64,000 nt of DNA, taken from Chamaesiphon minutus PCC 6605. GTDB lineage: Bacteria > Cyanobacteriota > Cyanobacteriia > Cyanobacteriales > Chamaesiphonaceae. Below, piece after piece: positions 1 to 8,231 of the stretch. Within the stretch, counting starts at the first letter, position 1; the number at the start of each line of letters is the position of its first letter. The stretch lies in assembly GCF_000317145.1 (NCBI RefSeq), contig NC_020053.1:382652-446651 (forward strand), read 5' to 3'. Both the position numbers and the translations under genes were made by a program. The notes under the pieces were generated by a model. That model had not been told where the DNA came from, ran no database searches, and saw nothing but the letters and a program-made list of their open reading frames with translations.

Positions 1-227
1 AAATTTCTAGGAATATCAATCCATAAGAGTGTTAATGCTTGACTGCTTGGGGGCACATGGACTTGAATAGTCTGGCGGACAGTCGCCCACCTAGTATTAG
101 GAAACTCAAATTTACTATCTACATGGGGTGAAGTACTGTCATCACCATTAGCACTTGCATGGTTGCCAAGATTAACTGCTGTAGTTACTAGACCCCAAGT
201 AGCGATGAATAGCCAGATTTTTTTCAT
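1..227 (-). CDS. DUF2808-like exported protein, 3' end outside window
   Basis: Partial gene; only the N-terminal ~75 residues are in the window. It starts MKKIWLFIATWGLVTT, a clear signal peptide with likely cleavage after ..HASA, and contains TIQVHVPPSSQALTLLW, a pattern I associate with the cyanobacterial DUF2808 family of exported proteins of unknown function. The broken gene at 743-2786 is a paralogue (IQVHVPCHSQILTKLW at the same place). A direct repeat of the island regulator lies 48 bp upstream (275-293), so it is probably metal-regulated. Function unknown; a periplasmic role is inferred. Confidence 0.7.
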   Translation of the reverse strand, partial: MKKIWLFIATWGLVTTAVNLGNHASANGDDSTSPHVDSKFEFPNTRWATVRQTIQVHVPPSSQALTLLWIDIPRN

Positions 228-274
228 TGCTTTAGACTCTCTTACCTCTCTATATATCAAATATAAATAGCTAA

Positions 275-293
275 GATGAAATCCAGATGAAAT
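275..293 (-). promoter_or_regulatory. CopR-type direct repeat, DUF2808 promoter
   Basis: Read on the minus strand: ATTTCATC-TGG-ATTTCATC, an 11-bp-period direct repeat followed by TATTTATATTTGATA (possible -10) and an AGAGAGG ribosome-binding region before the ATG at 227. Same layout as the sites at 2827 and 3626. Confidence 0.65.
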
Positions 294-416
294 AAAGAAA
301 TCTAGCTACTATTAGATTGATTGTCTAGCATCTATGAGGTCTGAACATATAGAAATTGAGATGGTATCTAGCAATATATCCCAGCTTTTAGGAAGCAAAA
401 ACAAAAATAGTTGCAC

Positions 417-725
417 TTAATTATCTTCATTTTTACTCTCTTCATCAGTCCGAGTTTGAGCTGGAGGTGCAACTTTTGCTAGAGATGTCACAGCATCAGT
501 GCTAGCTGAATCGCTAATCGGTGTCTCAGGAATACTAATTCCCAAGAATAGCCCACACATAGCGATAATAATAATTATTAAATCCATAAAATTGGAAGTT
601 TCTAAAATTAAATTAAACTCCCCTTTGATCATTTCATATATTAATATTCCAGCACTAACAAGTACGATAAATCTTAAAAATAATGAATGCATTAGATGAC
701 TATGCCTGGATATTTCGCTGGACAC
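417..725 (-). CDS. Small hypothetical membrane protein
   Basis: 102 aa. Two hydrophobic segments are visible (about residues 14-33, LFLRFIVLVSAGILIYEMI, and 47-65, MDLIIIIIAMCGLFLGISI), followed by a polar acidic tail rich in S, T, E and D. I do not recognise the family. It lies between the two DUF2808 genes on the same strand; no regulator repeat is seen directly upstream, where the palindromic-repeat array at 741-841 begins. A membrane protein of unknown role in the metal island is the most that can be said. Confidence 0.55.
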   Translation of the reverse strand: MSSEISRHSHLMHSLFLRFIVLVSAGILIYEMIKGEFNLILETSNFMDLIIIIIAMCGLFLGISIPETPISDSASTDAVTSLAKVAPPAQTRTDEESKNEDN

Positions 726-740
726 TAAAATCGATCCGCT

Positions 741-841
741 CGTTAGCGGAGCCTCTGCATTGACGATAGCCTGCCGTCAGGCACAGGCAGACGCTGTGCG
801 TTGGCGGAGCCTCTCCTGTGGAGAAACGGCTTTGCCGAATC
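741..841. repeat. Small palindromic repeat array
   Basis: Two related units, CGTTAGCGGAGCCTCTGC (741-758) and CGTTGGCGGAGCCTCTCC followed by TGTGGAGAAACGGC and TTTGCCGAATC (799-841). They match the small palindromic repeats scattered in cyanobacterial genomes. They form the 3' end of the DUF2808 pseudogene, giving it an unrelated C-terminus (RRGSANAQRL...). Related copies occur at 1045-1093, 8241-8275, 15181-15210 and 45591-45615. Confidence 0.7.
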
Positions 842-1044
842 GAAATAGCCTCTACCGACAAAACTGCTTTGCCCATTTACAGATTTGCCATAGACAAAAT
901 ATTCAGGCAATCGCACCAGCATATTGCGATTTGTACGATCGAAATCAATTCGCAACTTTGTATCGGGAACGATCGACTGCTTCAATTTGATTTGTAGCCA
1001 CTGACCTCGACGGGAAATTACCGCAGAAATCGTTTGTGTATGTA

Positions 1045-1093
1045 GCGTCGGCTTTGCCGAATCTCGTTCGCTAAGCGTCGGCTCTGCCGAATC
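1045..1093. repeat. Palindromic repeat pair inside DUF2808 coding sequence
   Basis: Two copies of GCGTCGGCTTTGCCGAATC / GCGTCGGCTCTGCCGAATC separated by TCGTTCGCTAA. The length is compatible with the reading frame, so the repeats extend the protein by about 16 residues without stopping it. Confidence 0.7.
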
Positions 1094-1318
1094 GGTAATT
1101 TGAATTTTGGCAGTTTTGGGCTTGAAATTTTCAGGAACACAAATCCATAATTTTGTCAATATTTGACTATGACAGGGCACATGAACTTGAATAGATGGAC
1201 GAACCATTGTCCATTCATTGTCGGGATCGAATTTACCATCGACATCCAGTGAAGGGCGATCGGTATTATTGACATTTAGATAATTACCAGTGTTAGAGGT
1301 GGTAGTCGCTCTACATAA

Positions 1319-1326
1319 AGAATTGA
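1319..1326. repeat. 8-bp target-site duplication (left), ISL3 copy 1
   Basis: AGAATTGA directly precedes the element; the identical octamer directly follows it at 2757-2764. Eight base pairs is the usual duplication for ISL3 elements. Confidence 0.95.
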
Positions 1327-2756
1327 GGTTCTCCAGTACCTAATGTGCTAATTAAATGAGAATCGAGGCAGTACAAGAGAAAGAAAATAAAATAAATATG
1401 TCAAAACTGCTGACGAGGAGAGGAAAAGCAAGATAATGAAGAGAGGAAGAAATAGTAAGAAGAGCGGCGGGCAGGGCAAGTGGCAACAAAAAAGGAACTC
1501 AAGCTACTAACGGAGCTATTAGGAATAGAAGGAATGCGAGTAGAGTCGCAGCGACAATATGAAGGAATAGGCATCATCTTACAGGTAGAAGCAATAAAGA
1601 AAGAAAGCAAATGCCATAGATGCGGAACGAAGAGTAGTAGCTTACATCAGAATAATAGATACATAGTAAAAGATTTGCCGTGGGGAGAGCAGCAAGTTCA
1701 CCTAGAAATAAACAGAAGACAATTTAAATGTAAAAAATGTCAAAAACCATTTAGCGAACAACTAGAATTTGTTAAAGGCAGAAGAACATATACTTCAAGA
1801 CTAGCTAAAAAAATCCTAGCAGAAGCACTAGAAGGAGATATTCAGAGCGTAGCTAGAACAGGAGTAATGACGACAGCAGAAATAGAGAGAATAATTGAAG
1901 ACGCAGCAGCAGAGCTAAACGGAGAAAAGCCAACGGATTTAAGAAAACTGGGAATAGATGAAATAGCAATGGTAAAAGGACAAGGAAAATATTGTGCAGT
2001 ATTAGTAGATATAGAGCGAGGAAAATTATTAGCAATAATCGAAAGCAGAAAGAGTGAAGAAATAGAGAAAATCCTGAAAGGATGGGGGACAGAGGTACTG
2101 GAAAGGATCGAAGAAGTCAGCATAGACTTATGGAAAGGGTATAAAAGCTTAGCGATAGAAGTGATGCCTAATGCTCAAGTAGTAGCAGACAGATTTCATG
2201 TAACAGCGCAAATAAATAGTGAGTTAGATAAGCTGAGAAAACAAGAAAAAAGAGCGATAGAGGCTAAACTTAAATCCGCAAAGACATTAGAGCAAAAGAA
2301 TGAATACACTCGGCAATTGGCAGTAATAAAATCGAGTAAATATGCGCTGCTAAAAAATGAAAAAGAGTTAAGAGAGGAGAAAGAACAAGAGAAGCTCAAG
2401 CAGGTTAGAGAAGAATTTGCCAACATTAGGGCAGCACATCTACTCAAAGAAAAATGGAGAGAGATAATGGAAAAAACAACATCGTGGATGAGAGGACTAT
2501 TGAAAATTAGACATTGGCTGGTAAGAGCCAAGCAGCATTTGCCAAATAGTTGTGGCACAATCTCGCGATGGTTAACAGAGATAGTTGCTTACTTTGATGA
2601 GCGAACTACTAGTGGTGTAGTTGAGGGAATTAATAATAAGATTAAGCTCATCAAGCGTACTGCTTATGGCTTCACTAATTTCAACAACTTCCGAAACAGA
2701 TGCTTGCTAACTTGGAGATTCAATTATTGATTTAGCACATTAGGTACTGGAGAACC
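1327..2756 (+). mobile_element. ISL3-family insertion sequence, copy 1
   Basis: 1430 bp with perfect 25-bp terminal inverted repeats: left end begins GGTTCTCCAGTACCTAATGT, right end is its exact reverse complement. Flanked by AGAATTGA on both sides. It carries one transposase gene. A second copy of the same length, encoding an identical transposase, lies at 49363-50792, so transposition is recent. Here it splits a DUF2808 gene: removing the element and one octamer restores the reading frame from the ATG at 2786. Confidence 0.97.
1480..2730 (+). CDS. tnpA: ISL3-family transposase
   Basis: 416 aa, GTG start. Catalyses cut-and-paste transposition of the surrounding element. The N-terminal zinc-binding region shows CHRCG (around residue 41) and CKKCQ (around 84). 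The DDE catalytic triad is visible as LGIDEIAM (first D), VSIDLWKG (second D, with VVADRFHV after it) and SGVVEGINNKIK (E), with a long Lys/Glu-rich insertion between second D and E, all typical of ISL3 transposases. Normal length and no stop, so it should be active. Identical in sequence to the transposase at 49516-50766. Confidence 0.96.
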   Translation: MATKKELKLLTELLGIEGMRVESQRQYEGIGIILQVEAIKKESKCHRCGTKSSSLHQNNRYIVKDLPWGEQQVHLEINRRQFKCKKCQKPFSEQLEFVKGRRTYTSRLAKKILAEALEGDIQSVARTGVMTTAEIERIIEDAAAELNGEKPTDLRKLGIDEIAMVKGQGKYCAVLVDIERGKLLAIIESRKSEEIEKILKGWGTEVLERIEEVSIDLWKGYKSLAIEVMPNAQVVADRFHVTAQINSELDKLRKQEKRAIEAKLKSAKTLEQKNEYTRQLAVIKSSKYALLKNEKELREEKEQEKLKQVREEFANIRAAHLLKEKWREIMEKTTSWMRGLLKIRHWLVRAKQHLPNSCGTISRWLTEIVAYFDERTTSGVVEGINNKIKLIKRTAYGFTNFNNFRNRCLLTWRFNY

Positions 2757-2786
2757 AGAATTGATAAATCGTAAGATTTTTGTCAT
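2757..2786 (-). pseudogene. 5' fragment of the IS-split DUF2808 gene
   Basis: ATG at 2786 opens MTKILRFINS, which joins the segment at 743-1326 in frame once the IS and one copy of AGAATTGA are removed. Preceded by an AGAAG-type ribosome-binding region and, 41 bp upstream, by a regulator direct repeat (2827-2845) arranged exactly as in front of the intact DUF2808 gene. Confidence 0.8.
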
Positions 2787-2826
2787 TACTTTAACTTCTT
2801 ACTCTATAACGACTATAAATACCCAA

Positions 2827-2845
2827 GATGAAATCCAGATGAAAT
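2827..2845 (-). promoter_or_regulatory. CopR-type direct repeat, DUF2808 pseudogene promoter
   Basis: Minus-strand ATTTCATC-TGG-ATTTCATC, identical in sequence to the repeat at 275-293, followed by TATTTATAGTCG (possible -10 TATAGT). Confidence 0.65.
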
Positions 2846-2880
2846 CACTTGTAGAAGCTACTTTTTAATTTACACTCGTC

Positions 2881-3117
2881 TCAAGGTATAATGCTAGATC
2901 TAAAAGCGATCGCTATTTCTAGTTGAGAGAGAAAGCTCTCTAACATGACCTCCATTTTGCTATAGTCTTCCATCTGCTTTAATCTTTTATGTTCGTCCAT
3001 AGCACTTTGACAAGCGACCGCAGCAGCACCAAGACGAACTATTTTTTGCTCGGCTGGAGTTAGATAGTCATATCTTTTTTGCTCTAATTCGCGGTAAATT
3101 TCTAAGCTTGTCGCCAT
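2881..3117 (-). CDS. Small hypothetical protein
   Basis: 78 aa, mostly charged and helix-forming (LEIYRELEQKRYDYLTPAEQ; later HKRLKQMEDYSKMEVMLESF). No signal peptide or membrane segment and no family recognised. It sits between the DUF2808 relic and the 57-aa ORF on the same strand. No regulator direct repeat is visible in front of it, unlike its neighbours. The coding call rests on length and plausible composition only. Confidence 0.45.
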   Translation of the reverse strand: MATSLEIYRELEQKRYDYLTPAEQKIVRLGAAAVACQSAMDEHKRLKQMEDYSKMEVMLESFLSQLEIAIAFRSSIIP

Positions 3118-3406
3118 TTAACGATCCATTTCAATAAAGTAGATCTATCTAAAATTATTCATTCAACTCGCTCCCTGGATGAGGGGGTGCTAGTACCACC
3201 CTGCCCGTATATAAAATAAATACACCCCCCTCATTGACGAAGCGGTCAAACTCAATTAAACATATTTAGTCAAATCGAGCCATCTTGAATGTGAACTTTA
3301 CGCTCGGTTTAAGTAGCGACTTTCGGTGTACGATCGATATGGAGAGGATCGAATAAATTCATCTATTCAAGAAGATAGCACTCACTTGACAGACAAAACT
3401 TCAATT

Positions 3407-3580
3407 TCAATATAAAGGATCGTCATAGGGAGGAATGGAATCGGTTTGTGCAACTAGCGATCGATCGATAACCGATCGCTGACTATCTAATTTAGTCCCC
3501 AAACGCAATCCTAAAATTTTATTGGGGTTCTTAATTGGGAGCGAATTAGTCAAGATTGTTTTCGTGCAAGTTTTTTTCAT
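3407..3580 (-). CDS. 57-aa small protein behind a CopR-type site
   Basis: ATG at 3580 gives MKKTCTKTILTNSLPIKNPN and ends ...DSIPPYDDPLY. The coding call is supported by a regulator direct repeat 46 bp upstream (3626-3644) with a TATAGT -10-like box, the same promoter layout as the other island genes. Lys/Thr-rich N-terminus, no clear hydrophobic core, one Cys. Family unknown. It could be a metal-induced small protein, or a decayed exported protein that lost its signal core, as its DUF2808 neighbour appears to have done. Confidence 0.5.
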   Translation of the reverse strand: MKKTCTKTILTNSLPIKNPNKILGLRLGTKLDSQRSVIDRSLVAQTDSIPPYDDPLY

Positions 3581-3625
3581 TATTGCGATCTTCTGATTTG
3601 GATACTAATCACTATAAATGTTCAT

Positions 3626-3644
3626 TATGAAATTTAGATGAAAT
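3626..3644 (-). promoter_or_regulatory. CopR-type direct repeat, 57-aa gene promoter
   Basis: Minus strand ATTTCATC-TAA-ATTTCATA, 11-bp period, then ATGAACATTTATAGTG (possible -10 TATAGT). Confidence 0.6.
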
Positions 3645-3674
3645 TTCAATCGATTAATAAATGTAAAATACCTG

Positions 3675-3695
3675 AAGGGGTGTTTGTCACCCCTT
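3675..3695. terminator. Hairpin downstream of TerC-like gene
   Basis: Perfect 8-bp stem AAGGGGTG/CACCCCTT with a 5-nt loop, about 130 bp after the TerC-like stop. There is no long T tract, so it is a weak terminator candidate. Confidence 0.35.
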
Positions 3696-3821
3696 AAATC
3701 ATAGCTAGATATCGATCGTAGAAATCTAAGCCACGAACATAACAGTCAATCTCATGGTGATTTATCCTGATATATTGAGAAATCAATTGATATTATTATT
3801 TTATCGACAAAGTTGACGATC

Positions 3822-4505
3822 TCAATCGGGTAACTTTTCAGCTACATCTTTCCGTTGCGAAAATCCCCAAGCAAAAACAATACCGACGATCGCAACTACT
3901 AATATTTCAGGAATCTCTTGTTCGGGAAATACTGCTCTAACCAAAAGTTTGATGCCAACTAAACCAACCGTAATATAACCAGCATCTTCTAAATAAGTAT
4001 ACTCATCTAGCCAGCGAATAAATAATCCTGCCATAAACCGGAGCACAATAATCCCGATTGTCGCACCGCTAATTACCAGCCATGTATCTGTAGATACAGC
4101 AATCGCAGAAGCGACACTATCTAGAGAAAAAGCTAAATCAGTAATCGCGATTGTTGGAATTGCTTGCCAAACATTAGTAAATTTCGAGCCATGAGGCTTA
4201 CCATCTTCACCATCTTTAGAAGTAAAATACTGAAATACCAACCACAGTAAATAAGCAGCACCTAAAACCTGAAATTGCCAGTAACGTACTACCCAGGTAG
4301 CGGCTAAAATCAAGATCATTCTGAGGATATAAGCGAGAATCAGACCGATATTTAATGCCTGACGGCGTAATTTATCATCAGCTAATCCTTGAGAAATCGA
4401 AGCTAGAGCGACGGCATTATCAGCAGATAATACTGATTCTAAAGCAACCAGTACTAGAAGCAATATTGATGTATTTAGATTAAAGCTTAATGGTAAATCG
4501 AGCAT
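3822..4505 (-). CDS. TerC-family membrane protein
   Basis: 227 aa, about seven membrane segments. The family signature acidic residues within helices are present: LESVLSADNAVALA near the N-terminus and DLAFSLDSVASAIAV in the second half. TerC-type proteins are inner-membrane metal exporters (manganese for several characterised members). The start at 4505 lies 65 bp after the RND pump stop on the same strand, so it is likely the last gene of the MFP/RND transcription unit. The metal is not readable from sequence. Confidence 0.85.
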   Translation of the reverse strand: MLDLPLSFNLNTSILLLVLVALESVLSADNAVALASISQGLADDKLRRQALNIGLILAYILRMILILAATWVVRYWQFQVLGAAYLLWLVFQYFTSKDGEDGKPHGSKFTNVWQAIPTIAITDLAFSLDSVASAIAVSTDTWLVISGATIGIIVLRFMAGLFIRWLDEYTYLEDAGYITVGLVGIKLLVRAVFPEQEIPEILVVAIVGIVFAWGFSQRKDVAEKLPD

Positions 4506-4570
4506 TTTATCAATTGTATAATTTTAGAGATAAAGATATCGATCGAGAAATTGAAGCAGATCGATATAGT

Positions 4571-7500
4571 TTACATGTGCATGAAAAATTGTTCTGCTTT
4601 CGGTTCTTCCACTTTTTTCGGGAATAAATGCTTCCCAAACTTGGCATATAGAGCGGGTAATACCAATAACGTAATCGCCGTAGAAGTAAACAAACCACCA
4701 AATACAACGATCGATAGAGGCTGTAATAATTCCTGTCCCGATCCACCTTGGAATACCATCGGTGCTAAACCCAACCCTGAAGTTAAAGCTGTCATCAAGA
4801 TCGCATTTAGTCGCTCCATCGAACCTTTGACAATGATGTCCTTCATAGGCATTCCTTCGGCGTATTTAGTATTGTAGTTATCTACTAGTAATAACCCGTT
4901 CCGAGTCGCCACCCCAAATAAGGATACAAATCCCACTAGAGACGCTATTGAAATTACACCACCCGTCAGAGCCACAGCAATTACCCCACCTACCAAAGCA
5001 ATTGGTAAGTTAATCATAATCATTAGTGTTGATGGGATAGATTTAACAGAAAGATACATCAGGACGGTAATGGCAACAAACGCGATCGCGCCAAAAACTA
5101 AAATGTTTTTAGTGGCACGTTCTTCAGCTTCAAACTGACCTGCGTATTGAATAAAATATCCCGTCGGCAATTGAATGTTGCTTTTAACTTTAGCTTCGAT
5201 CTCAGAAACGATCGAGCGGATATCGCGACCTTTGGCATTGGCTGATACGACGATTAAGCGCGAAACATTTTCTCGATTGATGGTATTTGGCCCTTTCCCT
5301 TGCTCGATCTTAGCGATACTAGCTAACGGGATTTTTTGATTATTGGGAGTATCGATTAAGAGATTGCGAATAGTTTCTAGACTCTGCCGTGCTTCGGGTT
5401 TCAACCAGACAACCAAATCGAAAGATTGTTGATTTTCGAGCACTTTAGAAACGACCCTACCATTGAGGGCAGTTTCAATCGTCTCAGATAAATCCCCTAC
5501 TGTATGCCCGTAACGACTGGCAGCATCGCGATCGAATTTAATTTGAATCTGCGGTACTGGCAATTGGGGTTCGAGTTGTAAATCGACGACACCATCGACT
5601 GTTGCCATTTGTTTTTCTACTTCTTGGCCGATTTTCCGTAACTCGGCTAAGTCAGAACCGAAAATTTTCACCGCGATCGAACTTCGCACCCCTGATAAAA
5701 CTTCATCCATCCGATGTTGTAAAAATCCACCGATATTTGCGGCTGCACCTGGGATTTTCTCGAATGCTTTTCGCATTACTTTAAGCGATTCCTCCCGATC
5801 TTCCATCCCGATTTTACTTATTTCGACATCAACGTGAGCCAGATTCACACCTGCGGCATCAGAGTCACCAGCGGCTCGTCCGGCGCGAGTTTGAATGAAT
5901 GTAAACCGCTTATCATTTTTCAATGACTCTTCGACCACATGACCCGCTTTGGTGCTAACTTCGAGGGAAACAGTTGGGTAAGACAGTAATGTGTTTACCA
6001 TCGTCTGTTCTTGAAACTCTGGTAAAAATGCTCTGCCAAATGAAGGAATGACTACAATTGATGCGACGGTTAAAACTGTGGCAGTCCCCATGATTAATAG
6101 GGAATTTTTCATCGCGAAATTCAAGCACGCGTTATAAATTGCCTTGCAAAATCTCGCCAGCCACGGTTCTCGTTGTGATACCTTAGTAGCAGGTAGTAAA
6201 ATCGCACACAAAGCCGGAGAAACGAGTAGAGATTCTAAACTAGAAACGACAACTACTGCTAAATAAGCAATTCCCATCGGCGTGAAAATCTTCCCTTCAA
6301 TGCCTGGTAATGTAAAAATCGGCGAGAAAACAATAATCCCAATAATCGTCGCGCCCAAGAGCGAATCGCGAACTTCTTGAGAACCTTCAAAGATGATTTC
6401 TAGCGGGGTGAGTGGATTACCCTCAGCTTTATTTTCGCGCAAGCGACGATAGGTATTTTCACCATAAACGATCGCATCATCGATCGCCGTCCCAATTGCG
6501 ACCGCCAAGCCGCCTAATGTCATGGTATTCAAACCAACTCCCAACCATGACAGTACCAACATCCCAAATAGTAATGTTAAGAAAAAGTCTAATAAACACA
6601 CCGTCAGAATTCGCCAATTCAATAGAAATGGAATCAGAATAATCGCCGCGATGATACTGCCTTGAATCAACGAAGAACGCACGTTATCGACGGAAGATTC
6701 GATATAACTATCTTGACGAAAAGTGGTCTTAACTTGAATATCTTTGGGCAAGCCAATTTTAAGTTCGGCGACCGCTTTTTCCACCGCACGGCTGACAGTT
6801 GGCGTATCGAAGCTGGGCTGCTTATTTACCATCACGATAATTGCTGGCTTACCATTAAAACTGCCATCGCCGCGTTTTAATGCCGCACCAATTTGGACAT
6901 CGGCAACATCTTGCAATCTGACGGGGGTGCCATTACGGGAGACAATCGTCGATTTTTGGAGATCTTCGATCGATTCGATCCTACCGATGCCCCGAATCAA
7001 TTTCTCGGTATCGGGAGTAATAAAAAAGCCACCTGCGGCATTGACATTCGCTTTTCTAGTCGCTTGGGCAACTTGGTCTAGAGTAATATTAAAAGCTGCT
7101 AATTTAACCGGATCGACTAATACTTGAAACTGTCGCTCGTCGCCACCAAACACCAAAACTTGACTGACTCCTGGCACGGCTAGGAGGCGATTTGTCACTT
7201 GCCAATCGACAATCCGCCGAGCTGCCATTAAGGAATTTGGACTAGCACTCTGCTCGCTATCGGCGACGGTAAAAGCGTACTGCACCACCAACCCGACAGG
7301 AGAAGTGGTGGGAGACATTTGGGGCGGTTCGACTCCTGGCGGTAGTTTACTGACAGCTTGTTGCAGTCGCTCGGTAATCAGTTGCCGCGCCTGATAAATG
7401 TCAGTTGACCAACCAAAGACCGTCCGCACTACTGAAATTCCTGCCGCACTCGACGAACGCACGGCAGTGACTCCAGGCGTACCGTTAATCGCACTCTCGA

Positions 7501-7705
7501 TCGGTAATGTTACTAGCGATTCTACTTCCTCTGGTGCGAGTCCGGGGGCTTCGGTTTGGATTTCCACTTGCGGCGGCGCAAAAGCTGGCAACACATCCAG
7601 CGGCATCTGGGGAATGACATAAACCGTCCACAATGAGACGATAACAGCGGCTATTACGACCAGCCAGCGACGGTTAATTACCCACTGAACGATATTTCCG
7701 AGCAT
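4571..7705 (-). CDS. Heavy-metal RND efflux pump (CzcA/CusA type)
   Basis: 1044 aa, normal length for the family. Inner-membrane proton/metal antiporter that works with the membrane fusion protein and the TolC-like channel to expel metal across both membranes. N-terminal helix IVQWVINRRWLVVIAAVIV. The helix-4 signature AIDDAIVYGEN (around residue 408), with two Asp and a Glu, marks the heavy-metal (HME) subgroup. Periplasmic loops follow both TM1 and TM7, and helices 8-12 are present. The tail KAEQFFMHM has extra Met/His. The CopM-like and CopRS-like genes nearby favour copper; zinc, cobalt or nickel are not excluded. Complete gene. Confidence 0.93.
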   Translation of the reverse strand: MLGNIVQWVINRRWLVVIAAVIVSLWTVYVIPQMPLDVLPAFAPPQVEIQTEAPGLAPEEVESLVTLPIESAINGTPGVTAVRSSSAAGISVVRTVFGWSTDIYQARQLITERLQQAVSKLPPGVEPPQMSPTTSPVGLVVQYAFTVADSEQSASPNSLMAARRIVDWQVTNRLLAVPGVSQVLVFGGDERQFQVLVDPVKLAAFNITLDQVAQATRKANVNAAGGFFITPDTEKLIRGIGRIESIEDLQKSTIVSRNGTPVRLQDVADVQIGAALKRGDGSFNGKPAIIVMVNKQPSFDTPTVSRAVEKAVAELKIGLPKDIQVKTTFRQDSYIESSVDNVRSSLIQGSIIAAIILIPFLLNWRILTVCLLDFFLTLLFGMLVLSWLGVGLNTMTLGGLAVAIGTAIDDAIVYGENTYRRLRENKAEGNPLTPLEIIFEGSQEVRDSLLGATIIGIIVFSPIFTLPGIEGKIFTPMGIAYLAVVVVSSLESLLVSPALCAILLPATKVSQREPWLARFCKAIYNACLNFAMKNSLLIMGTATVLTVASIVVIPSFGRAFLPEFQEQTMVNTLLSYPTVSLEVSTKAGHVVEESLKNDKRFTFIQTRAGRAAGDSDAAGVNLAHVDVEISKIGMEDREESLKVMRKAFEKIPGAAANIGGFLQHRMDEVLSGVRSSIAVKIFGSDLAELRKIGQEVEKQMATVDGVVDLQLEPQLPVPQIQIKFDRDAASRYGHTVGDLSETIETALNGRVVSKVLENQQSFDLVVWLKPEARQSLETIRNLLIDTPNNQKIPLASIAKIEQGKGPNTINRENVSRLIVVSANAKGRDIRSIVSEIEAKVKSNIQLPTGYFIQYAGQFEAEERATKNILVFGAIAFVAITVLMYLSVKSIPSTLMIMINLPIALVGGVIAVALTGGVISIASLVGFVSLFGVATRNGLLLVDNYNTKYAEGMPMKDIIVKGSMERLNAILMTALTSGLGLAPMVFQGGSGQELLQPLSIVVFGGLFTSTAITLLVLPALYAKFGKHLFPKKVEEPKAEQFFMHM

Positions 7706-7732
7706 TTTTAGTGTTAGATATGAGGATAAGTA

Positions 7733-7822
7733 TCAGCGTAAAATTGCAATCATAACGACGATTGCACTCAATACCACCAGCCACCGCTGTGCGATCGACC
7801 ATTTAATTAGCGAACCGAGCGT
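7733..7822 (-). pseudogene. Relic of a second RND pump N-terminus
   Basis: Minus-strand reading from the CTC near 7822: LGSLIKWSIAQRWLVVLSAI, then VVMIAILR and a stop. This aligns with the start of the intact pump (LGNIVQWVINRRWLVVIAAV). About 29 codons remain, with no ATG, directly between the pump and the 86-aa gene. It is best explained as the remains of a tandem RND gene deleted down to its first helix. Expression as a tiny membrane peptide from a non-standard start is possible but unlikely. Confidence 0.65.
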
Positions 7823-7846
7823 AAAAATAATTAATAGTCAACGATC

Positions 7847-8107
7847 TTAATAAAACCAGCCGATATAGGGAGGTTCGGCATCATCATCATCTTCTGTCTC
7901 CTCGATAACGATCGGCCGATCTCGATCGGGATCTGACTCTGACATTGATAATTCATCGGCGGAAGTAGCTGGCACTCGTGCCTGTGAATCCATTGCAGCG
8001 GCTGCCATGCGATCGCGTTTGTTACCAAGCCACAAGGCACCACCGATAATAACGCCCAAGAATGGGAATAAACCCCAAATTAGATTGACAGTAAGTGTTT
8101 GATTCAT
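7847..8107 (-). CDS. 86-aa single-helix membrane protein of the efflux operon
   Basis: One N-terminal membrane helix, NLIWGLFPFLGVIIGGALWL, then a polar tail with an acidic run (EETEDDDDAE). The helix closely matches the C-terminal helix of the membrane fusion protein encoded just upstream (YLIWGLVPVAGILGGSAWWL), so one probably arose from the other. It lies between the fusion-protein and pump genes on the same strand. In Synechocystis the copBAC cluster also has a small third protein (family knowledge; homology not tested). The acidic tail could bind cations. Confidence 0.75.
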   Translation of the reverse strand: MNQTLTVNLIWGLFPFLGVIIGGALWLGNKRDRMAAAAMDSQARVPATSADELSMSESDPDRDRPIVIEETEDDDDAEPPYIGWFY

Positions 8108-8231
8108 AACAGCAGGATGGGTTGTTCGCTGGGTTAATCGTTCGCCACAGCCACCAGCTAAGTTTCAGGTAATTTCGGTCGCACCTGTCTAGGTAAAACT
8201 TGGCAATCGATATCGATACCGTGCTAGCGAG

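Larger units (their letters stand above)
743..1326 (-). pseudogene. DUF2808 gene, 3' part, split by ISL3 insertion
   Basis: Reading through the target duplication, this segment continues in frame from the 5' piece at 2757-2786: MTKILRFINS-LCRATTTSNTGNYLNVNN..., then DPDNEWTMVRPSIQVHVP, paralogous to the protein at 1-227. Besides the IS insertion it carries in-frame small palindromic repeats (1045-1093, encoding DSAEPTLSERDSAKPTLH; 741-841 at the C-terminus). The hydrophobic core expected of a signal peptide is also missing after MTKILRFI. The gene was probably decaying before the transposon arrived. A shortened product from the ATG at 1207 is possible but would lack any export signal. Confidence 0.8.

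Noticed and set aside
743..1207. Intact 154-aa gene from the ATG at 1207
   Set aside because: The frame is open upstream through the IS junction, the N-terminal part is needed for export, and the C-terminus is repeat-derived; treated as part of a pseudogene.
1842..2558. Minus-strand frames inside the ISL3 element
   Set aside because: Low-complexity Leu/Ser/Phe-rich shadows of the AG-rich transposase gene; present identically in both copies for that reason.
4551..7622. Several plus-strand frames opposite the RND pump gene
   Set aside because: They are antisense shadows of a highly conserved coding sequence, with no ribosome-binding sites or recognisable products.
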